A DNA stretch of 64,000 bases from Candidatus Accumulibacter affinis (GTDB taxonomy: Bacteria > Pseudomonadota > Gammaproteobacteria > Burkholderiales > Rhodocyclaceae): assembly GCA_016713625.1 (NCBI GenBank), contig JADJOT010000007.1, positions 124,001 to 188,000 on the forward strand, read 5' to 3'. Positions 43,031 through 52,784 of the stretch are shown piece after piece; within the stretch, counting starts at the first letter, position 1; each line of letters opens with the position of its first letter. The position numbers and the translations under genes were made by a program. The notes below the pieces were generated by a model. That model had not been told where the DNA came from. It made no database searches and worked only from the letters and a program-made list of their open reading frames with translations.

Positions 43031-44170
43031 CTAGTCGCGGGCCAGCTCGCCGGCGGTCTGCCAGCCGGCGGACAACCCGGCAGCAATGCGTCCCGACGCC
43101 AACGATGCGACCAGGGCAGCGCGCTCCTTTCGGCAGTTCAGGCCGGCTTGCTGCAGCCAGGCAGCACTGTAATAGGTGTGCGTGTAACGCTGCCCGGAAT
43201 CACAGAGCAGGGTCACCACCGAGCCGGTTTCTCCGCGCTCCTGCATCTGCGCCATGCACGCCAGGGCGGCGATCAGGTTGGTGCCGGTCGAAGCGCCGAC
43301 GCTGCGTCCGAGAAGCGCCGACAGTTCGTGCATTGCCGCCAGCGACCAGACATCGGGCACCTGTACCATGGCGTCGATGACCTCGGGAAGGAACGACGCT
43401 TCGACGCGTGGCCGGCCTATGCCTTCAATTCTTGAGCCTTCGTGAAGACAAAGATCGGGGTCGCGGCTACGGTAGTGATCGAAGAACACCGATCGTTCGG
43501 GGTCTGCCGCACAAACGCGGGTTGGCCGCGCGCAGTAGCGTACGTAGCGCCCGAGGGTCGCCACCGTGCCGCCGGTACCGGCGCTGGAAACCAGCCAGGT
43601 CGGCACGGGGTGGGGTTCGAGACGCATCTGCTGGAAAATCGACTCGGCAATGTTGTTGTTGGAGCGCCAGTCGGTGGCGCGCTCGGCGTAGGTGAACTGA
43701 TCCATGTAATGGCCATCGAGTTCGTCGGCCAGGCGTTGCGATTCGCTGTAGATGGTCATTGGATCGTCGATCAGATGGCAGCGGCCGCCCTGGAATTCGA
43801 TCGCTGCAATCTTCTCGGTCGAGGTCGATTCCGGCATCACGGCAAGGAATGGCAAGCCGACGAGGCGGGCAAAGTAGGCTTCCGAAATCGCTGTCGAGCC
43901 ACTCGATGCTTCGACCACGGTACTGCCTTCGCGCAGCCAGCCGTTGCACAGTGCATAGAGAAACAGCGAGCGCGCCAGGCGGTGCTTCAGACTCCCCGTG
44001 GGATGGCTGGACTCGTCCTTGAGATACAGGTCGATTCCCGGAAAGCCAGGCAAGCGCAAGGGAATGAGGTGGGTATCGCTGGAACGCTGAAAATCGGCTT
44101 CGATGCGCCGGATGGCGGCCAGCACCCAGGCTCTGCCGCCGCCTCGAGAGTTGGCATGGATCATTTTCAT
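43031..44170 (-). CDS. PLP-dependent cysteine synthase-fold enzyme (Cds1-like cysteine desulfhydrase)
   Basis: This 379-residue fold-type II PLP enzyme has the cofactor Lys near residue 62 (PTGSLKHRLA), the substrate loop EASSGSTAIS and the phosphate loop SSAGTGGTVATLGRY. Unlike CysK/CysM it has extra N- and C-terminal segments and a GASTGTN-type serine site. This matches the group annotated as L-cysteine desulfhydrase Cds1, which releases sulfide from cysteine. A biosynthetic cysteine synthase role is the alternative. It is divergent from apbC. Confidence 0.8.
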   Translation of the reverse strand: MKMIHANSRGGGRAWVLAAIRRIEADFQRSSDTHLIPLRLPGFPGIDLYLKDESSHPTGSLKHRLARSLFLYALCNGWLREGSTVVEASSGSTAISEAYFARLVGLPFLAVMPESTSTEKIAAIEFQGGRCHLIDDPMTIYSESQRLADELDGHYMDQFTYAERATDWRSNNNIAESIFQQMRLEPHPVPTWLVSSAGTGGTVATLGRYVRYCARPTRVCAADPERSVFFDHYRSRDPDLCLHEGSRIEGIGRPRVEASFLPEVIDAMVQVPDVWSLAAMHELSALLGRSVGASTGTNLIAALACMAQMQERGETGSVVTLLCDSGQRYTHTYYSAAWLQQAGLNCRKERAALVASLASGRIAAGLSAGWQTAGELARD

Positions 44171-44260
44171 GCCGCCAGCTTAGCAGCTGCTGGCGGCCAG
44201 GCAAAGCCGCGCGCGTTTCGGTGAATGCCGGATGGCGTGCGCCCGACTGCTTTTTCGGTT

Positions 44261-44285
44261 AAACTATACTAAATTACTCAGGTAT
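44261..44285 (+). promoter_or_regulatory. IscR-type (type 1) binding site upstream of apbC
   Basis: These 25 bases end in ACTCAGGTAT. By hand they match the type 1 IscR consensus as I recall it (ATASYYGACTRWWWYAGTCRRSTAT) at 21 of 25 positions. The site overlaps a -10-like TATACT (44265-44270) and lies 22 bases before the apbC ATG. Repression by Fe-S-loaded IscR would fit an Fe-S carrier gene. Confidence 0.6.
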
Positions 44286-44306
44286 CTACCACAGGAGCTT
44301 TGCACC

Positions 44307-45398
44307 ATGGCGCTAACCACGGAAGCCGTTCAGGCGGCACTCAAGGACTTGATCGACCCGAACACCCACCAGGACTACGTCTCGACACGTTCCGTGAAGA
44401 ACATCCGCATCGCGGGTACCGACGTTTCGCTCGACATCGAGCTGGGTTATCCGGCGAAAACCCAGCTCGATGAAATCCGTCGCGCCGTGATCGCGCAACT
44501 CCGCAGCCTCCCCGGCATCGGCAATGTCAGCGTGCAGGTGACGGTGAAGATCGTCGCCCATACCGTGCAGCGTGGCCTGAAACCGCTGCCCGGAGTGAAG
44601 AACATCATCGCCGTCGCGTCCGGCAAGGGCGGGGTCGGCAAGAGTACGACGGCGGTGAACCTGGCGCTGGCGCTGGCCCAGGAAGGCGCCATCGTCGGTC
44701 TCCTCGACGCCGACATTTATGGCCCGTCGCAGCCGCAGATGCTCGGCCTGGTCGGACAAAAGCCGGATTCGGCGGACGGCGTGTCGATGGAACCGTTGCA
44801 GGCGTATGGGCTGCAGGCGATGTCGATTGGTTTCATGATCGACATCGATTCACCGATGGTCTGGCGCGGCCCGATGGTCACCCAGGCGCTCGAGCAGCTG
44901 CTCAAGCAGACCAACTGGCACGATGTCGATTATCTGGTGGTGGACATGCCGCCGGGAACCGGCGACACGCAACTGACGCTGGCGCAGAAGGTGCCGGTCA
45001 CCGGCGCGGTGATCGTCACCACCCCGCAGGACATCGCCCTGATCGACGCGCGCAAGGGCCTCAAGATGTTCGAGAAGGTCGGCATCCCGATTCTCGGTCT
45101 GGTGGAGAACATGAGTATCCACATCTGCTCGAACTGTGGGCACGCGGAACACATCTTCGGCCAGGGTGGCGGCGAGCAGATGTGCCGGGACTACGATACC
45201 GACTTTCTCGGCGCGCTGCCGCTGGAACTTTCGATTCGCGAGTTGACCGACGCTGGCAAGCCGACGGTGGTTGGCGCACCCGACTCGCGCGCGGCGGAAA
45301 TCTACCGGACGATAGCTCGCCGCCTGGCCGTCAAGGTTGCCGAACGCGCTCGCGACATGACCGCCAGGTTCCCGACCATCGTCGTTCAGAACACCTGA
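44307..45398 (+). CDS. apbC: Fe-S cluster carrier ATPase ApbC/Mrp
   Basis: A start at 44307 gives 363 residues, with AGGAG 9 bases upstream. An N-terminal MIP18/DUF59 domain (residues ~5-80) is followed by a P-loop domain with a deviant Walker A (ASGKGGVGKSTTAVN near residue 106), DADIYGPSQP, and the conserved CxxC (CSNCGHAEHIF) that bridges a 4Fe-4S cluster in the dimer. It delivers clusters to apo-proteins in the cytoplasm. Clients in this window include NirJ. An IscR-type site precedes it, and dcd follows 112 bases downstream. Confidence 0.95.
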   Translation: MALTTEAVQAALKDLIDPNTHQDYVSTRSVKNIRIAGTDVSLDIELGYPAKTQLDEIRRAVIAQLRSLPGIGNVSVQVTVKIVAHTVQRGLKPLPGVKNIIAVASGKGGVGKSTTAVNLALALAQEGAIVGLLDADIYGPSQPQMLGLVGQKPDSADGVSMEPLQAYGLQAMSIGFMIDIDSPMVWRGPMVTQALEQLLKQTNWHDVDYLVVDMPPGTGDTQLTLAQKVPVTGAVIVTTPQDIALIDARKGLKMFEKVGIPILGLVENMSIHICSNCGHAEHIFGQGGGEQMCRDYDTDFLGALPLELSIRELTDAGKPTVVGAPDSRAAEIYRTIARRLAVKVAERARDMTARFPTIVVQNT

Positions 45399-45510
45399 GG
45401 TAAGCGCCCACCCCGGTTTTCCGGGCCGCAAACTCCGGGGCAGTTTCTTCCGTTGCCCGGACACCGTAGAATGGGGTCTTCCCGCATCTGCGGTGTTCGG
45501 GTGACCAGCA

Positions 45511-46077
45511 ATGTCAATCAAATCGGATAGGTGGATCCGCCGCATGGCGGCAGAGCACGCCATGATCGATCCTTTCGAGCCCAAGCAGGTGCGCGAGATC
45601 GATGGCCGCCGCATTGTGTCCTACGGCACCTCGAGCTACGGCTACGATATTCGCTGTTCCAACGAATTCAAGCTGTTCACCAATCTCAACTCGACGATCG
45701 TTGACCCGAAGAACTTCGATCCGAATTCCTTCGTCGAGGTGACCAACGATTTCTGCATCATTCCGCCGAATTCCTTTGCCCTGGCACGCACCGTCGAATA
45801 TTTCCGCATTCCGCGCAGCGTGCTGACCATCTGTCTTGGCAAGAGCACCTATGCACGTTGCGGCATCATCGTAAACGTAACGCCATTTGAACCCGAGTGG
45901 GAAGGCCACGTGACGCTGGAGTTCTCGAACACGACACCGCTGCCCGCCAAGATCTACGCCAACGAAGGCATTGCGCAGGTGTTGTTCTTCGAATCCGACG
46001 AGGAATGCGAAACCTCCTACAAGGATCGCGGCGGCAAATACCAGGGCCAGAGAGGCGTAACCTTGCCGAAGATCTGA
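45511..46077 (+). CDS. dcd: dCTP deaminase
   Basis: This complete 188-residue trimeric enzyme converts dCTP to dUTP for thymidylate synthesis. Its motifs are SSYGYDIRCSNEF, LGKSTYARCGIIVNVTP (nucleotide site) and the C-terminal YKDRGGKYQGQRGVTLPKI. The apbC-dcd-decarboxylase order on one strand may be an operon. Confidence 0.96.
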   Translation: MSIKSDRWIRRMAAEHAMIDPFEPKQVREIDGRRIVSYGTSSYGYDIRCSNEFKLFTNLNSTIVDPKNFDPNSFVEVTNDFCIIPPNSFALARTVEYFRIPRSVLTICLGKSTYARCGIIVNVTPFEPEWEGHVTLEFSNTTPLPAKIYANEGIAQVLFFESDEECETSYKDRGGKYQGQRGVTLPKI

Positions 46078-46179
46078 GCTATCCGGGACACCAGGTTCGG
46101 CAATCTACACCCGCTCACAGACTTTGCAGGCCGCCGCGCTCCGGTGTTCTCCCACTCCTGACTTGCTACTGGATTCGCC

Positions 46180-48417
46180 ATGCACTTCAACTTCCCGGTA
46201 ATCGTCATCGACAAGGACTACCGCTCAGAGAATACCGGCGGGCTGGGTATCCGGGCACTCGCCAAGGCGATCGAAAAGAAGGGTTTCGAGGTCTTCGGAG
46301 TCACCAGCTACGGCGACCTGACTTCATTTGCCCAGCAGCAGAGCCGCGCCTCGGCGTTCATCCTGTCGATTGACGACGAAGACTTCAGGGACGGCAGGGC
46401 CGACCAGACAGTCGGCAGCCTGCGCGCCTTCGTCAAGGAAATCCGCTGCCGTAACGAGGATATTCCGATCTTTCTGTACGGCGAAACACGCACCTCGCGC
46501 CACATCCCGAACGACGTGCTGCGCGAGTTGCACGGTTTCATCCACATGTTCGAGGACACCGCCGAGTTCATCGGCCGCTATGTGATACGCGAGGCCAAGG
46601 CCTACCTGGAAAGCCTCGCGCCTCCCTTCTTTCGCGCCCTGACACATTATGCCGAGGACGGGTCGTATTCCTGGCACTGCCCGGGTCACTCGGGTGGGGT
46701 GGCTTTCCTGAAAAGTCCGGTCGGCCGCATGTTCCATCAGTTCTTCGGCGAGAACATGCTGCGCGCCGACGTTTGCAATGCGGTCGAGGAACTCGGGCAG
46801 CTGCTCGATCACACCGGCCCGGTCGCCGCCTCGGAGCGCAACGCGGCGCGCATCTTCAATGCTGATCACCTGTTTTTCGTCACCAACGGCACCTCGACGT
46901 CGAACAAGATCGTCTGGCATTCAACGGTGGCTCCGGGCGACGTCGTCGTTGTCGACCGCAACTGTCACAAGTCCATTCTCCATTCGATCATCATGACTGG
47001 CGCCATCCCGGTGTTCCTGATGCCGACCCGCAACCACTACGGGATCATCGGGCCGATCCCGAAGGAAGAGTTCCGCTGGGAGAACATCCAGAAGAAGATC
47101 GCGGCGCACCCGTTCGCGCGCGCGGTGACCAGCAAGCCGCGCGTACTGACCATCACCCAGAGCACCTACGACGGCATCCTCTACAACGTCGAGGAAATCA
47201 AGGAGATGCTCGACGGCGTCATCGATACCCTGCACTTCGACGAGGCCTGGCTGCCGCACGCGGCTTTCCATGATTTCTACGGTGATTACCACGCCATTGG
47301 TGCCGACCGTCCACGCTGTCGCGATGCGATGATCTTCTCGACGCAATCGACGCACAAGCTGCTGGCCGGGCTTTCGCAGGCCTCGCAAATTCTGGTACAG
47401 GAATCGCTGGAGCGAAAACTCGACCGCGACGTGTTCAACGAGGCGTACCTGATGCACACCTCGACTTCACCACAGTACGCGATCATCGCCTCCTGCGATG
47501 TCGCGGCGGCGATGATGGAAGCGCCCGGTGGGACGGCGCTGGTCGAGGAGTCGATTGCCGAAGCATTGAACTTCCGCAGCACCATGCGCAAGGTCGGCCA
47601 GGAGTGGGGTGCCGACTGGTGGTTCAAGGTCTGGGGCCCGGATGACCTTTCCGGCGAAGGCCTCGAAGATCGTTCGGCATGGATCCTCAAACCTGGCGAG
47701 CGCTGGCACGGCTTCGGCATGCTCGCCGAAGGCTTCAACATGCTCGACCCGATCAAGGCGACGATCATCACCCCGGGCCTCGATGTGGATGGGGATTTCG
47801 CCGACTGGGGAATTCCTGCGGCCATCGTCACCAAGTATCTGGCCGAGCACGGCATCATCGTCGAGAAGTGTGGCCTGTATTCCTTCTTCATCATGTTCAC
47901 CATCGGCATCACCAAGGGTCGCTGGAACACCATGGTCACCGAGCTGCAGCAGTTCAAGGATGGCTATGATCAGAACCTGCCGCTGTGGAAGGTGATGCCG
48001 GAATTCCTGAGCAGGAATCCGCGCTACGAACACTGCGGGCTGAAGGACCTGTGCAGTCAGATCCATGGCCTCTACGCTGCCAATGACGTCGCCCACCTGA
48101 CCACCCGCATGTACCTCTCGGACATGGAACCGGCGATGAAGCCGACTGACGCTTTTGCCAGCATGGCGCACCGCGAGATTGATCGTGTCCCGATCGATGA
48201 TCTCGAAGGACGCATCACCAGTACCCTGCTGACTCCCTACCCGCCGGGAATCCCGCTGCTGATCCCGGGCGAGCGCTTCAACGCGACGATCGTTCGTTAC
48301 CTGCAATTCGCGCGCGATTTCAACGAGCGCTTTCCAGGCTTCGAAACCGATGTGCACGGGCTGGTCAAGGCCGTCGTTGACGGCAGGGCCGTCTACTCGG
48401 TGGACTGCGTTCGCTGA
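46180..48417 (+). CDS. PLP-dependent arginine/lysine/ornithine decarboxylase
   Basis: This 745-residue fold-type I decarboxylase has an N-terminal receiver-like wing (residues ~1-125: IVIDKDYRSENTGG), a PLP core with HCPGHSGGVAF, DEAWLPHAAFH and the Schiff-base Lys near residue 393 (STQSTHKLLAGL), and the C-terminal domain ending PGIPLLIPGERF. It is homologous to AdiA/LdcC/SpeC. The substrate cannot be fixed by eye; the biodegradative arginine type is the usual annotation for this betaproteobacterial subgroup. It would consume protons and make a polyamine precursor. Confidence 0.9.
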   Translation: MHFNFPVIVIDKDYRSENTGGLGIRALAKAIEKKGFEVFGVTSYGDLTSFAQQQSRASAFILSIDDEDFRDGRADQTVGSLRAFVKEIRCRNEDIPIFLYGETRTSRHIPNDVLRELHGFIHMFEDTAEFIGRYVIREAKAYLESLAPPFFRALTHYAEDGSYSWHCPGHSGGVAFLKSPVGRMFHQFFGENMLRADVCNAVEELGQLLDHTGPVAASERNAARIFNADHLFFVTNGTSTSNKIVWHSTVAPGDVVVVDRNCHKSILHSIIMTGAIPVFLMPTRNHYGIIGPIPKEEFRWENIQKKIAAHPFARAVTSKPRVLTITQSTYDGILYNVEEIKEMLDGVIDTLHFDEAWLPHAAFHDFYGDYHAIGADRPRCRDAMIFSTQSTHKLLAGLSQASQILVQESLERKLDRDVFNEAYLMHTSTSPQYAIIASCDVAAAMMEAPGGTALVEESIAEALNFRSTMRKVGQEWGADWWFKVWGPDDLSGEGLEDRSAWILKPGERWHGFGMLAEGFNMLDPIKATIITPGLDVDGDFADWGIPAAIVTKYLAEHGIIVEKCGLYSFFIMFTIGITKGRWNTMVTELQQFKDGYDQNLPLWKVMPEFLSRNPRYEHCGLKDLCSQIHGLYAANDVAHLTTRMYLSDMEPAMKPTDAFASMAHREIDRVPIDDLEGRITSTLLTPYPPGIPLLIPGERFNATIVRYLQFARDFNERFPGFETDVHGLVKAVVDGRAVYSVDCVR

Positions 48418-48890
48418 GTGCCTGCCGGTGCAGGGCTGCAGAATCCCGTTCGCGCTGACGCGACTTGCACATCAAATGGGACTGACCGCGCTCGAGCGGT
48501 AGCTCCAGCCCTGGCGGGAAGCAGCCAGGAATATGTTTTTGGCAAGTTGTTGTGGCTTTTGCGGGATTCTCACCAGCCACGCAGCTGACCCTGCAGATGA
48601 CAAATCGCTCCAGGTGCCACCATTCGCTTGCTCGGCGTTTATAATGGCGGTTTGCCTGAAGGAGTATCCTTGCGCGCAGCTCACTGGCGGAGGCTATTCC
48701 TGGGCCTTGTATGATAATTGGGCAAGCTCGACCGGACTTCTCCTGAATGCCACTAGCAGTCCGCAGGCCAGCGCCCGAGATGTGAGACGTTTTCGCGATT
48801 GTCGAATGGTGGATGGTCCCTTGGTGCCGCATCGGGCGACGCAGGACCTTGGCTGGACCAGCTCGCACGCAGCCTTTTGGGGGAGCCTTC
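48418..48890 (+). promoter_or_regulatory. 473-base gap upstream of mgtE with a likely promoter and long leader
   Basis: No credible gene occurs here. A TATAAT box lies at 48640-48645 (the -35 is weak). The resulting leader would be ~240 bases before the mgtE ATG. It contains GGCGGAGGCTATTCC and several GC-rich complementary segments. A Mg2+-sensing leader would be plausible for this gene, but I could not align it convincingly to the M-box (ykoK) or other known classes. Confidence 0.4.
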
Positions 48891-50279
48891 ATGCAAATCA
48901 ACATAGAAACCAAGCCGGTTGCTTCCGTTGCCTATCAGACCAAGAAAAAGCGACTGGTTGAAACCATCGACCGGCTCTATCACCGCGATGCCAGGGTACC
49001 TCTGCAAAAAATGATTTCCCGGGTTCACCCGGCAGACATGGCCTCGATTCTCGATGAGCTACCGCCGGCGCACGTGGTGGACATCTTCCACGCAATTGCC
49101 GACACCGAGATGGCGGCCGACGTTTTTCATCAGTTGTCGCCGGACCTGCGTATTCAGGTGATGACCGAGTCGCCGGTCGACAAGCTGGCCGCCGTTCTCC
49201 AACACCTGGCCCCGGATGATCTCGCGGACCTCGTCGGCGACCTGCCGGAGGATCAGCGCGCGCAATTGATGGCCCTGCTCGACCGGGAAAGCAAGGACGA
49301 AGTCGAAAGCCTGCTGCAGTACGATCCGAACAGCGCCGGCGGCATCATGACCACCGACTTCTTCTCGCTACCGCAGACGCTGACCGTCGAAGAGGCGATC
49401 GAGAACATCCGCAGCCGCGAAGACGTCGAAATGGTCTTCTATCTATACCTGACCGACGACGCGAAGCGCTTGGTCGGCGTCGTCTCGCTGCGGCAGTTGC
49501 TGCTCGCCCGGCCCGGTACCCTCTTGCACAAGGTCATGAACCGGCGGGTGATGAAGGTGACGACGGACGCCGACCAGACCACCGTTGCCATGCTGGTCGA
49601 AAAGTATCATCTGCTCGCCGTGCCGGTGGTCGACGAGGAGAATGTGCTGGTGGGCATGGTGACGGTCGATGACGTGATCGATGTCCTCGAAGAAGAAACC
49701 ACGCGCGACATGCTGAAAATGGCCGGCACCAGCGAGTCGGAAACGCTCACTCACTCGGCTTTCAAGATCGCCGGCATACGCCTGCCGTGGCTGCTGGCGG
49801 CTTTCGTCGGCGGGCTGGCGGCGACGGCGGTGATCGGGCGTTACGAAGCGATTCTCGCCGAGGTCCTGGTGCTGAGTGCCTTTCTGCCGGTGGTCATGGG
49901 CATGGCCGGAAACGTCGGCGTGCAGTCGGCGACGGTCGCCGTGCGCGGTCTGGCAACCGGTGCGATTGATGTCCGCGACACGGTGCCGCTGGTCTTGAAG
50001 GAGTTACGTGTCGGCCTGCTGCTCGGCGGTTTCTACGGCGTCATCCTGGCAATCTACGGCTATCTGATGCACCACAGCCTCGCACTCGGGCAGGTCGTCG
50101 GCTTGACGATCCTCGGCAACATGACCGGCGCCGCGCTGCTCGCGGTGCTCCTGCCGATGATGTTTCAACGCCTCAAGGTCGACCCGGCGGTCGCCACAGG
50201 GCCGTTCGTGACCACCGCCATCGACATTCTCGGCGTGCTCAATTATTTCGTGATCGCCAGCTGGATCTACAAGCTGTAA
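48891..50279 (+). CDS. mgtE: Magnesium transporter MgtE
   Basis: A start at 48891 gives 462 residues, with GGGGGAG 7 bases upstream. A cytoplasmic N-domain (residues ~30-135, DELPPAHVVDIFHAI) is followed by two CBS domains (~140-260) that sense Mg2+. Five transmembrane helices (~290-460) form the pore with the GxxGNVGVQSATV selectivity segment and MTGAALLAVLLP. It imports Mg2+ at the inner membrane, which polyphosphate-storing cells need as counter-ion. Alternative codons upstream in the open frame lack features. Confidence 0.95.
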   Translation: MQINIETKPVASVAYQTKKKRLVETIDRLYHRDARVPLQKMISRVHPADMASILDELPPAHVVDIFHAIADTEMAADVFHQLSPDLRIQVMTESPVDKLAAVLQHLAPDDLADLVGDLPEDQRAQLMALLDRESKDEVESLLQYDPNSAGGIMTTDFFSLPQTLTVEEAIENIRSREDVEMVFYLYLTDDAKRLVGVVSLRQLLLARPGTLLHKVMNRRVMKVTTDADQTTVAMLVEKYHLLAVPVVDEENVLVGMVTVDDVIDVLEEETTRDMLKMAGTSESETLTHSAFKIAGIRLPWLLAAFVGGLAATAVIGRYEAILAEVLVLSAFLPVVMGMAGNVGVQSATVAVRGLATGAIDVRDTVPLVLKELRVGLLLGGFYGVILAIYGYLMHHSLALGQVVGLTILGNMTGAALLAVLLPMMFQRLKVDPAVATGPFVTTAIDILGVLNYFVIASWIYKL

Positions 50280-50346
50280 GCTCGAATCGTCAGAACCTCG
50301 CGCGCAGCCACCAGGGTGGTTGCCGCGGTTCCGATGATTTACCTAC

Positions 50347-51810
50347 CTATCCCGAGACGCGGCTTTCCTGCTCCGGGTGCGGATCGCCATCCGGCGCGGG
50401 GTTGGTATCTGCCGCCGAAGAGTTCTCGACCAGGCGAACGACCCCATCCTCTCCCACGGCGGTATCTTCAAATTTCAGCAGGGTGATGCGGTGGTTATCC
50501 ATTTCGAGGACCGTCAGTTGGCCGCCGTCGAGCTGGACGGCATCACCCACTCTCGGTACGCTGCCGTGCCTTTTGTAGAACAGCCCCGCGAGAGTGACGT
50601 AGTCGTCGTCCGCAGGGAAGGGGAAGTCAAGCAGGACGTCGAGATCGGAGACCCGCATCGAGGCATCGATTTCATACTGGCTGCCGAGCAGCTTCTTCAC
50701 TCGCCTTCCCTGGCGGGTAAACTCGTCCTCGTAATCGCCGACGATTTCCTCGAGAATGTCTTCGAGGGTGATGATGCCCTCGGTACCGCCGTACTCGTCG
50801 ATGACCACCGCCATCTGCTGCCGGGTACGCTTGAAGTCCTTGAGCAGGTCGCTCAGCAACTTGCTGTTGGGAACGACGTAGGGCGCCTGCGCGAACTCGC
50901 TGACCGGGCGCTGACTCACCTCGTCGAGGGTCTGGCCGCTGCTTTCGGCCATCACCGTCAGCAATTCCTTGATCGCCACGACCCCGGTAATCCGGTCCAG
51001 ACTCTTGTCGAAGACCGGAAAGCGCGCGTGCGGCACGTCGCGGAAGACGCGCAGCGCATCGGCGAGCGTTTCGTCCTGGGCCAGTGCGCGGATGCGCGTA
51101 CGCGGTATCATCGCCTCGCGCACGGTATGTTCGTCGAGCTTGAAAACGCCGCGGATCATGTCCGTTTCCTCCGGGGTCAGTGTTCCGTTCTTCTCGCTTG
51201 CCGAAAGAATCATCCGGATCTCCTCCACCGACATGGTGAAGTGGCTTTCTCCATGGCCCTCGAGATTGCGTTGCCCGAACAGCCGGAGGAGCGCGTCAGA
51301 CGCCAGCTTCATGATGTAGATCAGCGGCTTGAAGGTGAGGTACATGAGATTGATGATGCCGCCGACGGCCATGCTCATTTGCTCGGCCTTGTGGAAGGCG
51401 AGCACCTTCGGCGCCAGCTCGCCGGCGACCACATGCAGGAAGGAAATGACGACAAAGGCAAAGACGTAGGACACGGTATGCGCCGCTTTGACCAGCGCTG
51501 CGCTGTCACCGAAGAGCGCAAAGATCGAGACAAAGGTCGAATCGGTCAGCGTGCTGATCGTTTCCATGCCGACCGCGCCCAGGCCAAGCGAAACCAGGGT
51601 GATGCCGACCTGGGTCACCGAATAGAAACGCTCCGGCTCATTGTGCAGCATCTCGACCCTCGCCGCCCGCTTGTCGCCTTCCTCGGACAACTGCCTGATG
51701 CGGCTGCGGCGCGCTGACGAGATGGCTATCTCCGAGCCGACAAAGAAAGCATTGCCGGCGATGAAGGCCAGAATCAGTACGAGGTTGAGATAAAGATTCA
51801 TTTGTTCCAT
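50347..51810 (-). CDS. CNNM/CorC-type membrane protein (DUF21-CBS-CorC_HlyC)
   Basis: This 487-residue protein has an N-terminal DUF21 transmembrane domain (residues ~1-190, GNAFFVGSEIAISSARRSRI), two CBS domains (~210-335, MIPRTRIRAL and DEYGGTEGIITLEDILEEIVGD) and a C-terminal CorC_HlyC/transporter-associated domain (~355-440). The family is linked to Mg2+/Co2+ efflux or resistance and is often mis-annotated as hemolysin. It is convergent with mgtE, giving two Mg-related genes back to back. Confidence 0.9.
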   Translation of the reverse strand: MEQMNLYLNLVLILAFIAGNAFFVGSEIAISSARRSRIRQLSEEGDKRAARVEMLHNEPERFYSVTQVGITLVSLGLGAVGMETISTLTDSTFVSIFALFGDSAALVKAAHTVSYVFAFVVISFLHVVAGELAPKVLAFHKAEQMSMAVGGIINLMYLTFKPLIYIMKLASDALLRLFGQRNLEGHGESHFTMSVEEIRMILSASEKNGTLTPEETDMIRGVFKLDEHTVREAMIPRTRIRALAQDETLADALRVFRDVPHARFPVFDKSLDRITGVVAIKELLTVMAESSGQTLDEVSQRPVSEFAQAPYVVPNSKLLSDLLKDFKRTRQQMAVVIDEYGGTEGIITLEDILEEIVGDYEDEFTRQGRRVKKLLGSQYEIDASMRVSDLDVLLDFPFPADDDYVTLAGLFYKRHGSVPRVGDAVQLDGGQLTVLEMDNHRITLLKFEDTAVGEDGVVRLVENSSAADTNPAPDGDPHPEQESRVSG

Positions 51811-52139
51811 TCGAGTCTCCTTCGGTGTCGGGCGTCGCTGATAGCGCGATTGACCCCCTGGTGGCAGCGAGAGGAACGATCAGACGCAGCCTCAACCTGG
51901 CTGTGTGCGCTGCATAACTCTTGCTCTTGTGAAAGGTTTCGCAATTCCTGCGCCGCGGCGCCCGAATAATACGCCATTTATGCCCCAAATCCAGCCTTGG
52001 CTGCGCTGTCCGACTGGCACCGGCGAGGCGTCGGCTGCCCCTGGTCTGCCAGTGTCCTGCGTTGAACAGGATTGCCGCGGACCGACCGCGATAGCTGCAT
52101 TGCGGTAGAATGCCGCCTTTGTCGCGCAGGAAAACCGCC
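51811..52139. other. 329-base divergent intergenic region before hisG
   Basis: There is no gene. It should hold promoters for the CorC-like gene (leftward) and hisG (rightward). TAGAAT at 52106-52111 is a possible -10 for hisG, but no good -35 is spaced correctly. No histidine-rich leader peptide or attenuator hairpin is visible. Confidence 0.5.
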
Positions 52140-52784
52140 GTGAACGGCATCACCATTGCTCTGTCGAAGGGTCGGATTTTTGACGAAACCCTGCCCCTGC
52201 TGGCCGCCGCCGGGATCCAGCCACTCGAGGATCCCGAGACCTCGCGCCGGCTGATCATCCCGACCAATCGGGAAAACGTCAGGGTGGTCATCGTCCGCGC
52301 TACCGACACCCCGACCTACGTGCAATACGGGGCTGCCGACCTCGGCGTGGCTGGCAAGGATGTCCTCCTCGAGCACGGCAGCGACGGCCTCTACCAGCCG
52401 ATCGACCTGAAGATCGCCAGGTGCCGGATGATGGTCGCCGTCCCGGCCGGTTTCGACTATGCGCATGCCGTGCGCCAGGGCGCGCGCCTGAAGGTGGCGA
52501 CCAAGTACGTCAATATTGCGCGCGAGCACTTTGCGGCCAAGGGAGTACACGTCGACCTGATCAAACTCTACGGTTCCATGGAACTGGCACCGCTGGCCGG
52601 TCTCGCCGATGCCATCGTCGATCTGGTGTCCACCGGCAGCACGCTGAAGGCCAACCAGCTGCTTGCCGTCGAACACATCATGGATATTTCGTCGCGGCTG
52701 ATCGTCAATCAGGCTGCCCTTAAACTGAAGCGCGAGATGCTGGCGCCGATTCTCGAAGCCATCGCCGGAGTCGTCGAGCGATGA
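52140..52784 (+). CDS. hisG: ATP phosphoribosyltransferase, short form (HisG-S)
   Basis: The GTG start at 52140 gives 214 residues; CAGGA lies 8 bases upstream and the family begins with GITIALSKGRI. It joins ATP to PRPP, the first and feedback-controlled step of histidine synthesis. Motifs are GAADLGVAGKDVLLE and the PRPP loop DLVSTGSTLKAN. The C-terminal regulatory domain of the long form is absent, so a HisZ partner is needed. hisZ is not in the window. The 3' end overlaps hisD by ATGA. Confidence 0.95.
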   Translation: MNGITIALSKGRIFDETLPLLAAAGIQPLEDPETSRRLIIPTNRENVRVVIVRATDTPTYVQYGAADLGVAGKDVLLEHGSDGLYQPIDLKIARCRMMVAVPAGFDYAHAVRQGARLKVATKYVNIAREHFAAKGVHVDLIKLYGSMELAPLAGLADAIVDLVSTGSTLKANQLLAVEHIMDISSRLIVNQAALKLKREMLAPILEAIAGVVER

